NCBI GenBank assembly: GCA_019637175.1
Contig: JAHBWD010000036.1
Span: 1-64,000, forward strand
Source of the DNA: Labilithrix sp.
GTDB lineage: Bacteria; Myxococcota_A; Polyangia; Polyangiales; Polyangiaceae
Length of the DNA: 64,000 nucleotides
Direction: 5' to 3'
Made by a program: the position numbers and the translations under genes. The notes beneath the pieces are model-generated. The model made no database searches and was not told where the DNA came from. It worked only from the letters and a program-made list of their open reading frames with translations. Shown here piece after piece: positions 25,966 through 34,565 of this stretch (positions are counted from its first letter, which is position 1; every line of letters starts with the position of its first letter).

Positions 25966-26993
25966 TGGGCGATCAGCTCTCGCTGTTCGAGGGCGCCTCG
26001 CCGCCGGCCGCGCAGGTCACCGCGATCGAGCCGCGGATCGAAGAGCAAGACCGCGAGACCGCGGCGCGCCTCCCGCGCTTCATCCGCTTCGGCACGAGCA
26101 GCTGGTCGTTCCCCGGCTGGGCCCGCGTGCTGTGGGAGCCCAGCGCGACGCTCACGGAAGAGAGCCTCGCGCGGGCCGGCCTCTACGCGTACGCGCGCCA
26201 TCCGCTGTTTCGCACCGTGGGGATCGATCGGAGCTACTACGGGCCGCTCCGCGCCGACGACGTCGCGACGTACGCGGCGCAGATCGACGCGGCGCACGCC
26301 GCGGCGCCTTCGCTCCCGCCCTTTCGCTTCGTTTCGAAGGTGTGGGACGAGATCACGACCGCGGTCTTCCCGCGCCACCCTCGTTACGGCGCGCGCGCCG
26401 GCCAGCCCAACCCACACTTCCTCGACGCGAATCGCTTCCTCTCCGAGGTGCTCGAGCCCTATCGCGCGTTCGCCGCGCACGCCGGCGCGTTCGTGTTCGA
26501 GCTCACGCCGATGCCGAGAGGCGCGCTCGACGAAGTCTCTCTCACGCAGGCGATCGACGGCTTCCTGTCGCGCCTGCCAGGCGGCTTCCGCTGGGCGTTC
26601 GAGCTGCGCAACGAGGAGCTGCTCGGCGCGCGCTGGTTCGACGTGCTCCGCGCGCACGGCGCCGCGCACGTCTTCACCTACTGGACGGCGATGCCGTCGA
26701 TCCGCGCGCAGCTCGCCCACGCAGGCGCGATCTCGTCGCGGTTCGTGGTCGCGCGCCTGATGCTGCCTCCGTTCGCGCGCTACGACGAGAAGAAGGCCGC
26801 GTTCGCGCCGTTCGACCGCATCGTCGCGCCTCAGCCCGACATGCACGACGACGTGCTCGCGCTCCTGCGCGCGGCGGCGGAGCACGGCTGCGACGACGCG
26901 TTCGTCGTGGTGAACAACAAAGCGGAGGGCTCGGCGCCGCTCACCGTGAGGGCGCTCGCCGCGCGCGCCGCGCGCGAGCTCGGCTCCGCGTGA
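25965..26993 (+). CDS. DUF72 family protein
   Basis: A 342-residue DUF72 protein (TIM-barrel fold). Hallmarks: FGTSSWSFPGWARVLWEP near the N-terminus, the aromatic DRSYYGPL, PFRFVSKVWDEIT, FELTPMP, WAFELRNEELL, and the late VVVNNKAEGSAPLT. It has an N-terminal extension of about 40 residues (MGDQLSLFEG). The family is widespread and of unsettled enzymatic activity. The gene is coupled to the preceding exported-protein gene and ends four bases from the convergent mlaD-like gene. Confidence 0.85.
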   Translation: MGDQLSLFEGASPPAAQVTAIEPRIEEQDRETAARLPRFIRFGTSSWSFPGWARVLWEPSATLTEESLARAGLYAYARHPLFRTVGIDRSYYGPLRADDVATYAAQIDAAHAAAPSLPPFRFVSKVWDEITTAVFPRHPRYGARAGQPNPHFLDANRFLSEVLEPYRAFAAHAGAFVFELTPMPRGALDEVSLTQAIDGFLSRLPGGFRWAFELRNEELLGARWFDVLRAHGAAHVFTYWTAMPSIRAQLAHAGAISSRFVVARLMLPPFARYDEKKAAFAPFDRIVAPQPDMHDDVLALLRAAAEHGCDDAFVVVNNKAEGSAPLTVRALAARAARELGSA

Positions 26994-26996
26994 GCG

Positions 26997-28160
26997 TCAG
27001 CGCTGCGCGCCGGGTTGAGGGGGCGTCGCGGCCGGCGGCGTCTCCTTCACCTCGGCGTGCGGGCGCCCCTCGTTCTGCTTGATCGAATAGCGCACGAGCG
27101 CGCGCAAGACCTGGTTGCGCTCGACGTTGCCGACGAGGCTCTTGATGTCTTCGTACACGCTCGGATCGACGAGGAGCGCGCCGAGCGTTCCCCTCCCCGC
27201 CTTGACGTTCGCGATGATCTCGCGGAGATCGTCGCTCATCGCGCTCACGTTGCCCATCACGTGCTGGGTCGAGTCGTCGCCGTAGACGATCGCGTGGCCG
27301 AGGCCGTTGCCGGTCCTGAGCGCCTTGAGGCTGTTGTTCAGCTCGACCATCGTGCCGGTCGTGCCCTGCGCGAGCTGGTCGTCGTAGACGAGCGTGTGCA
27401 CGAGGCCCGGCCCCGTCTTCGCGCGGCCCGTGATCTCGCGGGCGTCGGCGCTGAGGACGGCGAGGCTCGCGGTCGTGGCGTCGAGGTTCGCGAGGATGTG
27501 ATCGACGCGCTTGGCCTCTTCGGGATCGAAGATGATCTTGTGCGCGAGCCCCTGTTTGTTCGTGGCGACGCCGTCGAGGATGGCGCGGAGCGACTTGACG
27601 CTGCCCTTGATGTCTTCGCTGAGCTGCGGATCGGCGAGCTGCTCGCTGGTGCGCTTGATGGCGTCCATCGTGAGGTCGGCCTTCTTCGCGACGTCGGTCA
27701 TCTTCTCGATGGCCTTGCCCATGTCGCTCGGATCTTCCTCGCTGAGGATGAACGTCCCGTCGCGCGCGGCGGGCTTCTGCGGATCGCCGCCGGAGAGATC
27801 GATCATCTTGTCGCCGAGGAGCCCCTTGTTGACGACGCGCGCCACCGTGTCCGGCCTGACGCGCTCCGCTTCGTCGCGCGCGACGGCGATCTTCACGTAG
27901 ATCTTCGGGTCGGCCGGATCTCCGCTGTGCGCCACGGAGGTGACGGTGCCGACGTCGATGCCGCCCATGCGGACGGCGGAGCCCGACTTGAGCCCGACCA
28001 CGTCGTTGAACTTCGCGTTGAACGTGACCTTCCGATCCCACGCCCTTCGGTTGTCGCCGATCAAGAAGACGGCGATCGCCGCGAGGAAGAACGACACGAG
28101 CACGAAGACGCCGACCTTGAGCGAGCGCCCCTTTCGAGTGCTGTTGCCGGAGGTGCTCAC
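26997..28160 (-). CDS. mlaD: MlaD-family (MCE domain) lipid-transport substrate-binding protein
   Basis: A 387-residue protein. A single N-terminal transmembrane anchor (about 15-34, VGVFVLVSFFLAAIAVFLIG) is followed by the MCE domain (about 45-125: FNDVVGLKSGSAVRMGGIDV, then VVNKGLLGDKMIDLSGG). A long helical region with repeated alanine/leucine heptads follows (about 145-345) and a Pro-rich tail. MCE proteins form hexameric rings that carry phospholipids between membranes with an ABC transporter. GTG start at 28160, seven bases after the mlaF stop. It is longer than E. coli MlaD (183 aa), like the extended MCE proteins of other bacteria. Confidence 0.85.
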   Translation of the reverse strand: MSTSGNSTRKGRSLKVGVFVLVSFFLAAIAVFLIGDNRRAWDRKVTFNAKFNDVVGLKSGSAVRMGGIDVGTVTSVAHSGDPADPKIYVKIAVARDEAERVRPDTVARVVNKGLLGDKMIDLSGGDPQKPAARDGTFILSEEDPSDMGKAIEKMTDVAKKADLTMDAIKRTSEQLADPQLSEDIKGSVKSLRAILDGVATNKQGLAHKIIFDPEEAKRVDHILANLDATTASLAVLSADAREITGRAKTGPGLVHTLVYDDQLAQGTTGTMVELNNSLKALRTGNGLGHAIVYGDDSTQHVMGNVSAMSDDLREIIANVKAGRGTLGALLVDPSVYEDIKSLVGNVERNQVLRALVRYSIKQNEGRPHAEVKETPPAATPPQPGAQR

Positions 28161-28167
28161 GAGGGCC

Positions 28168-28956
28168 TCACGAGGTCGAGAGTAGCACGTCGACGTCCTC
28201 GACCTCCGGCGCCTTGCCGTCGATGAAGTCTCGCACGTAGGGGTTCGATGTCTGCTTGAAGCGTTCGGGTGCGCCCTCCATGAGGACGCGACCTTTTCCC
28301 AGCATCGCGAGGCGATCCGAGACCGCGAACGCCGTCCCCATGTCGTGGGTGACGACGACGCTCGTGAGCCCCAGCGCGCGCTTGATCCCGTTGATCAGGT
28401 GGTTGATGCGCGCCGTGTTGATCGGGTCGAGCCCCGTCGTCGGCTCGTCGTAGAGAATGACCTCGGGTTGCAGGGCGAGCGTGCGCGCCAGGCCGACGCG
28501 CTTCTTCATGCCGCCCGACAGATCGCTCGGCCGCATCTCCTCGATGCCCGGCAGGCCGACCGACTGGAGCGACTGCGCGACGCGGCGCTGGATCTCTTCG
28601 TCGCTCATCGTGTTCCAGTTCTGCTCGCGGAGCCCGTAGGCGACGTTCTCGCCGACGGTGAGCGAGTCGAACAGCGCGGCGCCCTGGAAGAGGTAGGCGA
28701 TGCGGCGCCGCACGTCGTAGAGCTCGCGCTCCTCCATCTTCGTGACGTCGGCGCCGTCGAACATGATCGCGCCGGCGTCGGCCTCGAACAGGCCGATGAG
28801 CATCTTGAGCATGACGCTCTTGCCGCTGCCGGAGGCGCCGAGGATGGTGATCGTCTCGCCTCGATGGATGTCGAGGTTGAGGTCGCTGTAGACGACCTTG
28901 GTGCCGAACGTCTTCTTGACGCCGGTGAAGCGGATCAGCGGCTCGCCCGCGGCCAT
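28168..28956 (-). CDS. mlaF: MlaF-family ABC transporter ATPase
   Basis: A 262-residue ATPase. Walker A GASGSGKSVMLKMLIGL (about 39), Q-loop region YLFQGAALFDSLTV, ABC signature LSGGMKKRVGLAR (about 144), Walker B VILYDEPTTGLDPI and H-loop VVVTHDMG. The signature and DSLTVGENVAY segment are typical of MlaF/MCE-system ATPases. It should drive lipid trafficking with MlaD and an MlaE permease. No mlaE lies in the window; the gene upstream is a small exported protein. Probably co-transcribed with mlaD. Confidence 0.9.
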   Translation of the reverse strand: MAAGEPLIRFTGVKKTFGTKVVYSDLNLDIHRGETITILGASGSGKSVMLKMLIGLFEADAGAIMFDGADVTKMEERELYDVRRRIAYLFQGAALFDSLTVGENVAYGLREQNWNTMSDEEIQRRVAQSLQSVGLPGIEEMRPSDLSGGMKKRVGLARTLALQPEVILYDEPTTGLDPINTARINHLINGIKRALGLTSVVVTHDMGTAFAVSDRLAMLGKGRVLMEGAPERFKQTSNPYVRDFIDGKAPEVEDVDVLLSTS

Positions 28957-28972
28957 GCCGGCCAGCGTAGCT

Positions 28973-29281
28973 TCAGTGCGTGTCGATCGTCAGCCAGACG
29001 TCGTCGAGGCAAAGCTCCGCCTTCGCGTGCGCCGTGATCTTCAGGTCGCCCAGCTTGGCCGCCTTGCCGCGCACGGTGACTTTCGTCCGCGCCGGGTCGA
29101 TCCGGCCCGTGACGGTGCGCTGCGCGCTCGCGATGGTCACGACGGCGGGCTCCACCGACGTGATGACGCCGTGGACGTGCCGATCCGTGGAGAGCGCGCC
29201 CCCTTGGGCCCCGCCCTCGGCGACCGCCGGATCTCCCGCCAGGAGCGAAAACGCGAGCGCGAGCAGGCCGAGGAGCTTCAT
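28973..29281 (-). CDS. Small exported OB-fold-like protein
   Basis: A 102-residue protein. Signal peptide MKLLGLLALAFSLLAGDPAVA, then a beta-rich domain (HVHGVITSVEPAVVTIASAQ, VTGRIDPARTKVTVRGKAAK) like the small metal- or nucleic-acid-binding OB domains annotated DUF5666. ATG 29281 has a GGAAGGG ribosome site. It ends 16 bases before mlaF, so it probably heads the mlaF-mlaD transcript. Function unknown. Confidence 0.6.
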   Translation of the reverse strand: MKLLGLLALAFSLLAGDPAVAEGGAQGGALSTDRHVHGVITSVEPAVVTIASAQRTVTGRIDPARTKVTVRGKAAKLGDLKITAHAKAELCLDDVWLTIDTH

Positions 29282-29377
29282 CGGAGACCCTTCCGACCGG
29301 CGATCCCCCGCCGATCGGGGGGCCACATACCACGGCTCAGCTCGAGCGCACGGACAATCCGCGCGCGAGGCGCAGAA

Positions 29378-30601
29378 TCAGGCGGGCTTGGCGCGCAGGC
29401 GCTTCTTCACGTTCGCGGCGCCGCGACGCGACATCTTCGCGTCGATCCACTCCGTCAGCGGAGCGGCGACGTAGATGCTCGAGTAGGTGCCGGCGACGAT
29501 GCCGACGACCATCGCGAAGGCGAAGTCTTGGATGACGCCCGTGCCCCAGATGAAGAACGCGAGGACGCTGAGCATCGTCGCGCCCGAGGTCAGGATCGTG
29601 CGGCTCAGCGTCTCGGAGACGCTCATGTTGATGATGACGCCGAAGGACTTGCCGCGGTGCTTGCCGAGGTTCTCGCGGATACGGTCGTAGACGACGACCG
29701 TGTCGTTCATCGAGTAGCCGACGATCGTGAGGACGGCGGCGATCGTGGAGAGCGTGATCTCCTTGTGGGCGAGCACGAACGCCCCGAGAACGACGAGCGC
29801 GTCGTGAACGCACGCGAGGACGACGCCGGGCGCGAACCGCAGGTCGAAGCGGAGCGCGAGGTAGAGCATGATGAAGACGATGGCGATCGCGACCGAGTTG
29901 CGCGCGCTGTCGCGGAGCTGCTTGCCGGCCTTCGGACCGACCCACTCGACGCGGAGCGCCGCGTCCGGCACCTTCTCGGCGCCGAGCTGCGCGCGGAGGG
30001 CGTCGAGGAGCTGATCGCCCTTGCTCTGGAGCTGGATCTCGACGCGGTGGTCGCGGGGATTGACGACCTGCGGGTTGCGCTCGCCGGCGCGGAGCTTGAC
30101 GTTGGGGACGCCCGCGAGCTGCGCCTTGATGCGCTCGAGATCGGGCGCGGCGTCGTAGCGGACGCCGAGCTTGTCGCCGCCGGCGCTGAACTTGACCTCC
30201 GTCGCCCGCGCGTTGAGGGGGCAGTTGGGATCGTCGGGCGGGCCCTCGATCCCGAGGCAGAGCGCCTTCTTGACCGCTTCGCGCGTGGTGTCGTCGACCG
30301 TGCTGATCTCCTGGACGCGGATGATGTAGCGCCAGGGGTGGGCGGGATCGGTCACCTGAACGACGTCGGGCTCGGAGAACTGGCCGCTCTTGTGGACCGC
30401 CGTGCGCACGTCGGACGCGTCGACCGCCTGCTTGAACGCGACCTCGATCTCGGTGCCGCCGCGGAAGTCGGTGCCGTAGTTCGGCCCGGGGTACACGACG
30501 AGGAGGAAGAGCGACCCGAGCGTGAGGATGAGGCTGAACGGGATCCAGTACTTCCGGACCCGCATGAAGTCGTAGACTTTGTGAGACTTGAAGAACTCCA
30601 T
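29378..30601 (-). CDS. secF: Protein translocase subunit SecF
   Basis: A 407-residue RND-type membrane protein. Signature: TM1, GTDFRGGTEIEV (the D-F-x-G-G family motif), a periplasmic domain of about 165 residues and five further TM helices with GYSMNDTVVVYDRIREN. It ends in a basic tail (RRGAANVKKRLRAKPA). Together with SecD and YajC it uses proton motive force to help pull proteins through SecYEG. It follows secD with a seven-base gap. Its periplasmic domain is longer than in E. coli SecF. Confidence 0.96.
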   Translation of the reverse strand: MEFFKSHKVYDFMRVRKYWIPFSLILTLGSLFLLVVYPGPNYGTDFRGGTEIEVAFKQAVDASDVRTAVHKSGQFSEPDVVQVTDPAHPWRYIIRVQEISTVDDTTREAVKKALCLGIEGPPDDPNCPLNARATEVKFSAGGDKLGVRYDAAPDLERIKAQLAGVPNVKLRAGERNPQVVNPRDHRVEIQLQSKGDQLLDALRAQLGAEKVPDAALRVEWVGPKAGKQLRDSARNSVAIAIVFIMLYLALRFDLRFAPGVVLACVHDALVVLGAFVLAHKEITLSTIAAVLTIVGYSMNDTVVVYDRIRENLGKHRGKSFGVIINMSVSETLSRTILTSGATMLSVLAFFIWGTGVIQDFAFAMVVGIVAGTYSSIYVAAPLTEWIDAKMSRRGAANVKKRLRAKPA

Positions 30602-30608
30602 GGCTGCC

Positions 30609-32621
30609 TCAGAACTCCGCGCCGACGCTGAGCGACTTCACCTTCGCGCCGCGCACCCACCAGTCGAAGACGAGCCGCGTGCAGAAGACCGCGGTGAACA
30701 AGCTCGCGACGATGCCGATGATGAGCGTGACCGCGAACCCCTTCACCGGGCCGGTGCCGTACTGCGCGAGGATCAGCCCGGAGATGAAGATCGTCACGTG
30801 ACCGTCGACGATGGCGGAGAACGCCTTGTCGTAGCCCGCCTCGACCGCCGCGCGGATGCTGCGGCCGGCGCGTAGCTCTTCGCGGATGCGCTCGTTGATC
30901 AGCACGTTCGCGTCGACGGCCATGCCGACGGTGAGCGCGAGGCCGGCGATGCCCGGCAGCGTGAGCGTTCCGCTGAAGGAAGCGAGGATCGCGAGCTGGA
31001 TGACGAGGTTGAAGAGCACCGCGGCGTCGGCGACGAAGCCGGACTTCCGGTAGTAGAAGACCATGAAGACGAGCACGAGGCCGACGCCCGCGATGGCGCC
31101 GATCGCGCCCTTCTTGATGGCGTCGTCGCCCAGCGTCGGGCCGATGAGCGACTCGTTCGACGGGGTGATCGGCGCGGGCAGCGCGCCGGAGCGGAGCACC
31201 ATCTCGAGCTTCTCGGCGTTCTTGAGCTGGGTGTCGGGATCGCCCGCGCCCATCGTGATGCTCGCCTTGCCGCCGCCGATCTTCGTCTTGATGACCGGCG
31301 CGGAGTTGATCACGTCGTCGAGGATGATCGCGAAGCGGCGCTGCACGTTGGCGCCGGTGACCTCTTCGAAGCGGTCGGCGCCCGCGGGGCTGAAGGTGAT
31401 CGCGACGTAGACCTCCGGCATGCCGCTCTGCGTGTTCACGGCGCGCGTCGCGTCGGTGATGTACTCGCCGGTCACCTCGGCGCGGGAGAACAGATAGAAG
31501 GTGCGCCAGCCCTTCTCGATGAACTTGCCGGTCTCCTCGTCGGGATCCTCGATCTTCTCGAAGCCGATGACGTGGTCGTCGGGGACTTCGAGGGTCGACG
31601 TCCACTTCTTGAGCCGCTCGAGGGCCTGGCCCATCGACTCGTCTTCGCGCTTCTCGATGCGCGCGAAGTGCGTCTTGACGCTCTTGCCCGGGCCGGCAGG
31701 CGCGTTCTCGAAGCGGATCTCGATGTTCTCGGACGTGGGGACGTCGGAGTCGGGGATCTTCCCGAAGAAGTCGGCGTCGTCGTCGAGCATCTTGAACTCG
31801 AGGCGCGCCGTCTTGCGGATGATCTCCTTGATCTCGTTGAACGCCTTCTCGTCCTTGCCCGGGACCTCGATGATGATGTCTTCGTCGCGCGTCGTGACGC
31901 TGGCCTCGCGAAGACCGAGCTCGTCGACGCGACGGTTGACGGTCTCCTTCGCCTGCGAGACGGCCTTGTCGCGGATCTGCGTCTCGACGTCGGAGCGGAT
32001 CTTGAAGATGACCTCGCCCGGGCCGCCCTTGAGCTGCGTGAGCTCGCCGCCGAACTTCTTGGCGAAGCGCTCGTCGACGTACTTCGTGTCGGCCGGATCC
32101 TTGAACTTGATCTTCAGGATGGCGGTTTCCGGCGCGGAGACGTGCACCTTCTCTTCGAGCTTCGTGAGCTCTTCGCGCTTCAGCAGGCCCTCGCCCTCGT
32201 GGATCTTCATCGCCACGGCGAGCTCGTTGCGCATCTCGTCGGCGAACTTGTCGCGCTTGTCGCGGATGGCCTCGTCGACTTCGACGGTGTACACGAGGCG
32301 AAGGCCGCCCTGGAGGTCGAGGCCCTTGACGATCCCGAAGTCGATGCGGTCCTTCACGTAGGCCGGGCACGGGATCTTGCCGTCGCTCATGCCCTCGAGC
32401 GTCGGCCACAAGACGACGAGCGAGCCGAAGAACACGGCGACCACGAAGCCCACCTTCGTGCGCCACGGGCCATCCATGATCGGCAGGGCGCCGACGAGCG
32501 CCCAGACGACGATCAGGGACGCCGTGACGAGCCCCCAGAAGTTGTCGGCGCGAAAGAAGAGGTAAGCGGCGACGGCCGATACCAGGGCGAGGAGCAGCGT
32601 GTTGCGCTTCGACGAGTTCAT
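30609..32621 (-). CDS. secD: Protein translocase subunit SecD
   Basis: A 670-residue protein. TM1 near the N-terminus, then GLDLQGGLRLVYTVEVDEA (D-L-x-G-G motif), the long periplasmic P1/head domains (VNRRVDELGLREASVTTRDE; GEYITDATRAVNTQSGMPEV; ITFSPAGADRFEEVTGANVQ) and five TM helices with MAVDANVLINERIREELRAG. It includes two acidic inserts absent from E. coli SecD (about residues 240-340). Order yajC-secD-secF is the standard operon. A 39-base gap precedes it. Confidence 0.96.
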   Translation of the reverse strand: MNSSKRNTLLLALVSAVAAYLFFRADNFWGLVTASLIVVWALVGALPIMDGPWRTKVGFVVAVFFGSLVVLWPTLEGMSDGKIPCPAYVKDRIDFGIVKGLDLQGGLRLVYTVEVDEAIRDKRDKFADEMRNELAVAMKIHEGEGLLKREELTKLEEKVHVSAPETAILKIKFKDPADTKYVDERFAKKFGGELTQLKGGPGEVIFKIRSDVETQIRDKAVSQAKETVNRRVDELGLREASVTTRDEDIIIEVPGKDEKAFNEIKEIIRKTARLEFKMLDDDADFFGKIPDSDVPTSENIEIRFENAPAGPGKSVKTHFARIEKREDESMGQALERLKKWTSTLEVPDDHVIGFEKIEDPDEETGKFIEKGWRTFYLFSRAEVTGEYITDATRAVNTQSGMPEVYVAITFSPAGADRFEEVTGANVQRRFAIILDDVINSAPVIKTKIGGGKASITMGAGDPDTQLKNAEKLEMVLRSGALPAPITPSNESLIGPTLGDDAIKKGAIGAIAGVGLVLVFMVFYYRKSGFVADAAVLFNLVIQLAILASFSGTLTLPGIAGLALTVGMAVDANVLINERIREELRAGRSIRAAVEAGYDKAFSAIVDGHVTIFISGLILAQYGTGPVKGFAVTLIIGIVASLFTAVFCTRLVFDWWVRGAKVKSLSVGAEF

Positions 32622-32660
32622 GTTCTGGAGGGCCGCGCTATAACCGGCGGCCGTTGCCGA

Positions 32661-33080
32661 TCATTTCTTGTCGGCCGCGGCGCGGGCTTCTTTGAGGTCT
32701 TCGAGGTCTTTGTCGCTCTTCTTCGCGCCGGCCGCCGCCTCGAACGGGGAGACCGCGTTCGCGAGGACCTGCACCGTGGTGCCCGGCGCGATCTTCACCT
32801 TCGCGATGCGGTCGTCGAGATCGACCAGCTCGCCGATGAGGCCCGCCTGGGTCACGACCTTGTCGCCCTTCTTCAGCGAGCTGCGCGCCGCCTGCTCCTT
32901 CTTCTGCCGGCGGAAGCTCAGGAAGAGGAAGGGAACGAGGATGAGGAACGGCAGCAGCATGGTGATCATGCTGGGCGGCGGGCCTTGCTGCGCCCCCTGC
33001 GCGGGCGGAGCTCCGCCGGGATCGGCGACGCCGGGGGTGCCCTTCGGCTGCACTTGCTGGAAGAAGAAGAACGACGACAT
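32661..33080 (-). CDS. yajC: Sec translocase accessory protein YajC
   Basis: A 139-residue protein with one transmembrane helix (about 38-56, MITMLLPFLILVPFLFLSF) followed by the canonical RRQKKEQAARSSLKKGDKVV, TQAGLIGELVDLDD and KVKIAPGTTVQVLANAV. An N-terminal Pro/Gly/Gln-rich extension (1-36) precedes the helix, and the C-terminal tail is charged. First gene of the yajC-secD-secF unit. Confidence 0.93.
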   Translation of the reverse strand: MSSFFFFQQVQPKGTPGVADPGGAPPAQGAQQGPPPSMITMLLPFLILVPFLFLSFRRQKKEQAARSSLKKGDKVVTQAGLIGELVDLDDRIAKVKIAPGTTVQVLANAVSPFEAAAGAKKSDKDLEDLKEARAAADKK

Positions 33081-33130
33081 GGGGGCGGGTCTCCGGGATG
33101 GGGGGAGTTAGTCGAGAACCCACGGAGGGT

Positions 33131-33158
33131 CAATCGCAGCCATTTTCAGGCGCGATTG
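33131..33158 (-). terminator. Possible hairpin downstream of the Pro-rich gene
   Basis: A perfect 7-bp inverted repeat, CAATCGC at 33131-33137 and GCGATTG at 33152-33158, lies about 22-50 bases after the stop of the Pro-rich membrane gene and before yajC. There is no T-tract, so its role as a terminator is weakly supported. Confidence 0.25.
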
Positions 33159-33180
33159 GCCCGCCTGGCGTGGGCGCCGC

Positions 33181-34029
33181 TCAGGCGAGCGCGAGGACGG
33201 CGACGACGGCCGTCGCGAGGAGCAGCGGCACGCCGAGGAGGAGGCAGGGCACCACGTAATCACCCGGGGCCATCGGCGCCAGCGGCGCCGCCGGGGCGGG
33301 CGGACGCGCCGAGCGCCGCGGCGGCAGCGCCTCCTGCACCGCGCGCGGGACCGCCATGGGCGCGGAGTTGGGATGCGCGTGGGCGTAGAAGTGCGCAGGC
33401 ACGGCCGAGCTCGCGACCGGGGGCGGCGGCGTCGTCTGCCCCGTCAGGCGCGAGACGAGCGCGGGATCGCCCGACCGCGGCTCCACCGACGGCGGCGGCG
33501 GGCTGAAGAGATCCTGCGAGGCCACCGGCTGTGAGGCCACCGGCTGTGAGGGCTGCGGCTGCGAGAGCGGCGAAGACGCCGGCGCGCGCGACGACCATGG
33601 CGCCGACTGAGGCTGCGGAAAGAAGCTCTGCGGAGGCGGGAGCGGCGAGTGCTGCGCCGGCGGCGACGCTTGCGAGGCTTGCGGTCGGGGTTGGAGCTGC
33701 GTGCTCGGGCGCGGCGCCGACGGACGCGGCAGCGGCTGACGAACCGGCGCCTCCGCCATGATCATCGTGTGCTCGGCGCCGTCGTTCTGCGCGGGCTGCG
33801 CGGGTTGGGGCTTGGACGCGGACGCAGGCCGAACGGGCTGGCCCGCCGCAGGCCGAGGCGCGGCGGGCCGAGGCGCCTTCGCGCCGGACGGCGCGAGCGG
33901 CGCGCCCGGACGCGTGAAGATGCGCGTCGGCGCGTCGTCGTCGTCGTGCCCCGACGGCGCGAGCGGCCGCACCCCGGCGCGCGGGCGAACGATCGGCCGG
34001 CGACGGTTGTTTCCGCTGTCGTTCGACAT
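33181..34029 (-). CDS. Pro-rich C-tail-anchored membrane protein
   Basis: A 282-residue protein of low complexity: Arg-rich start (NNRRRPIVRPRAGVRP), DDDDAPTRIFTRPG, then about 200 residues rich in Pro, Gln, Ser and Ala, including SQPVA tandem copies (15-bp DNA repeats near 33522). It ends in one hydrophobic segment (about 258-281, PCLLLGVPLLLATAVVAVLA), so it is probably tail-anchored with a disordered cytoplasmic region. The DAPTR element could be a phosphorylation site. No family recognised. Confidence 0.6.
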   Translation of the reverse strand: MSNDSGNNRRRPIVRPRAGVRPLAPSGHDDDDAPTRIFTRPGAPLAPSGAKAPRPAAPRPAAGQPVRPASASKPQPAQPAQNDGAEHTMIMAEAPVRQPLPRPSAPRPSTQLQPRPQASQASPPAQHSPLPPPQSFFPQPQSAPWSSRAPASSPLSQPQPSQPVASQPVASQDLFSPPPPSVEPRSGDPALVSRLTGQTTPPPPVASSAVPAHFYAHAHPNSAPMAVPRAVQEALPPRRSARPPAPAAPLAPMAPGDYVVPCLLLGVPLLLATAVVAVLALA

Positions 34030-34068
34030 CCGCGGGGCAAGTATATCGCGCCGCGGGACTTTCGCCTT

Positions 34069-34554
34069 CTACTCGGCGCGTTCGCCCCGAAACATCTTCT
34101 CGGTGCCGTTCTTGGTGGCGCGATCGAGCGCGCGCGCGAAGGTCGGAGAAGCGCGTACGACCGACGAATAGCTCTTCGTGAGAAACTGCGCGTCGCATTT
34201 CTTGGCCGCGATCTTCCCGGGCGGCGTCACCGTCACGCCCGCGGAAGTCGCCGTGTACGTCGCCGACCAACTCTCGGCGACGAGGCTCATCGTCTTCGAC
34301 GTCTCCGAGTAAGTGTAGATCCCTGTGTAGTAGCGACCGCCATCGAGGTATCCCTCGAAGAAGTTTTCGCGGCAGTCGCGCTGGCTGCATTCCGGGTTGT
34401 CGACGAATTCGCATGGGCACGGCGACGTCACGTCACCGAGCCACCAGCCCGTCACACACGTCTCGAAGGCGATCGGCGGCGCCGGCGGTTCGCTCGTCTT
34501 GCACGCCACGAAGGCGAGGACCAAGACGCCAATCGAGACGCGACTACGGTTCAT
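34069..34554 (-). CDS. Hypothetical lipoprotein
   Basis: A 161-residue lipoprotein from the ATG at 34554, with GGGGGA ribosome site. Signal peptide MNRSRVSIGVLVLAFVAC, Cys18. Five Cys early in the mature chain (FETCVTG, CPCEF, PECSQRDC) followed by a Tyr/Thr-rich beta domain (YYTGIYTYSETSKTM; WSATYTATSAGVTVTP). Not assigned to a family. It lies 11 bases downstream of the split lipoprotein gene and is likely co-transcribed. Confidence 0.65.
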   Translation of the reverse strand: MNRSRVSIGVLVLAFVACKTSEPPAPPIAFETCVTGWWLGDVTSPCPCEFVDNPECSQRDCRENFFEGYLDGGRYYTGIYTYSETSKTMSLVAESWSATYTATSAGVTVTPPGKIAAKKCDAQFLTKSYSSVVRASPTFARALDRATKNGTEKMFRGERAE

Positions 34555-34565
34555 GGCTCTCCCCC

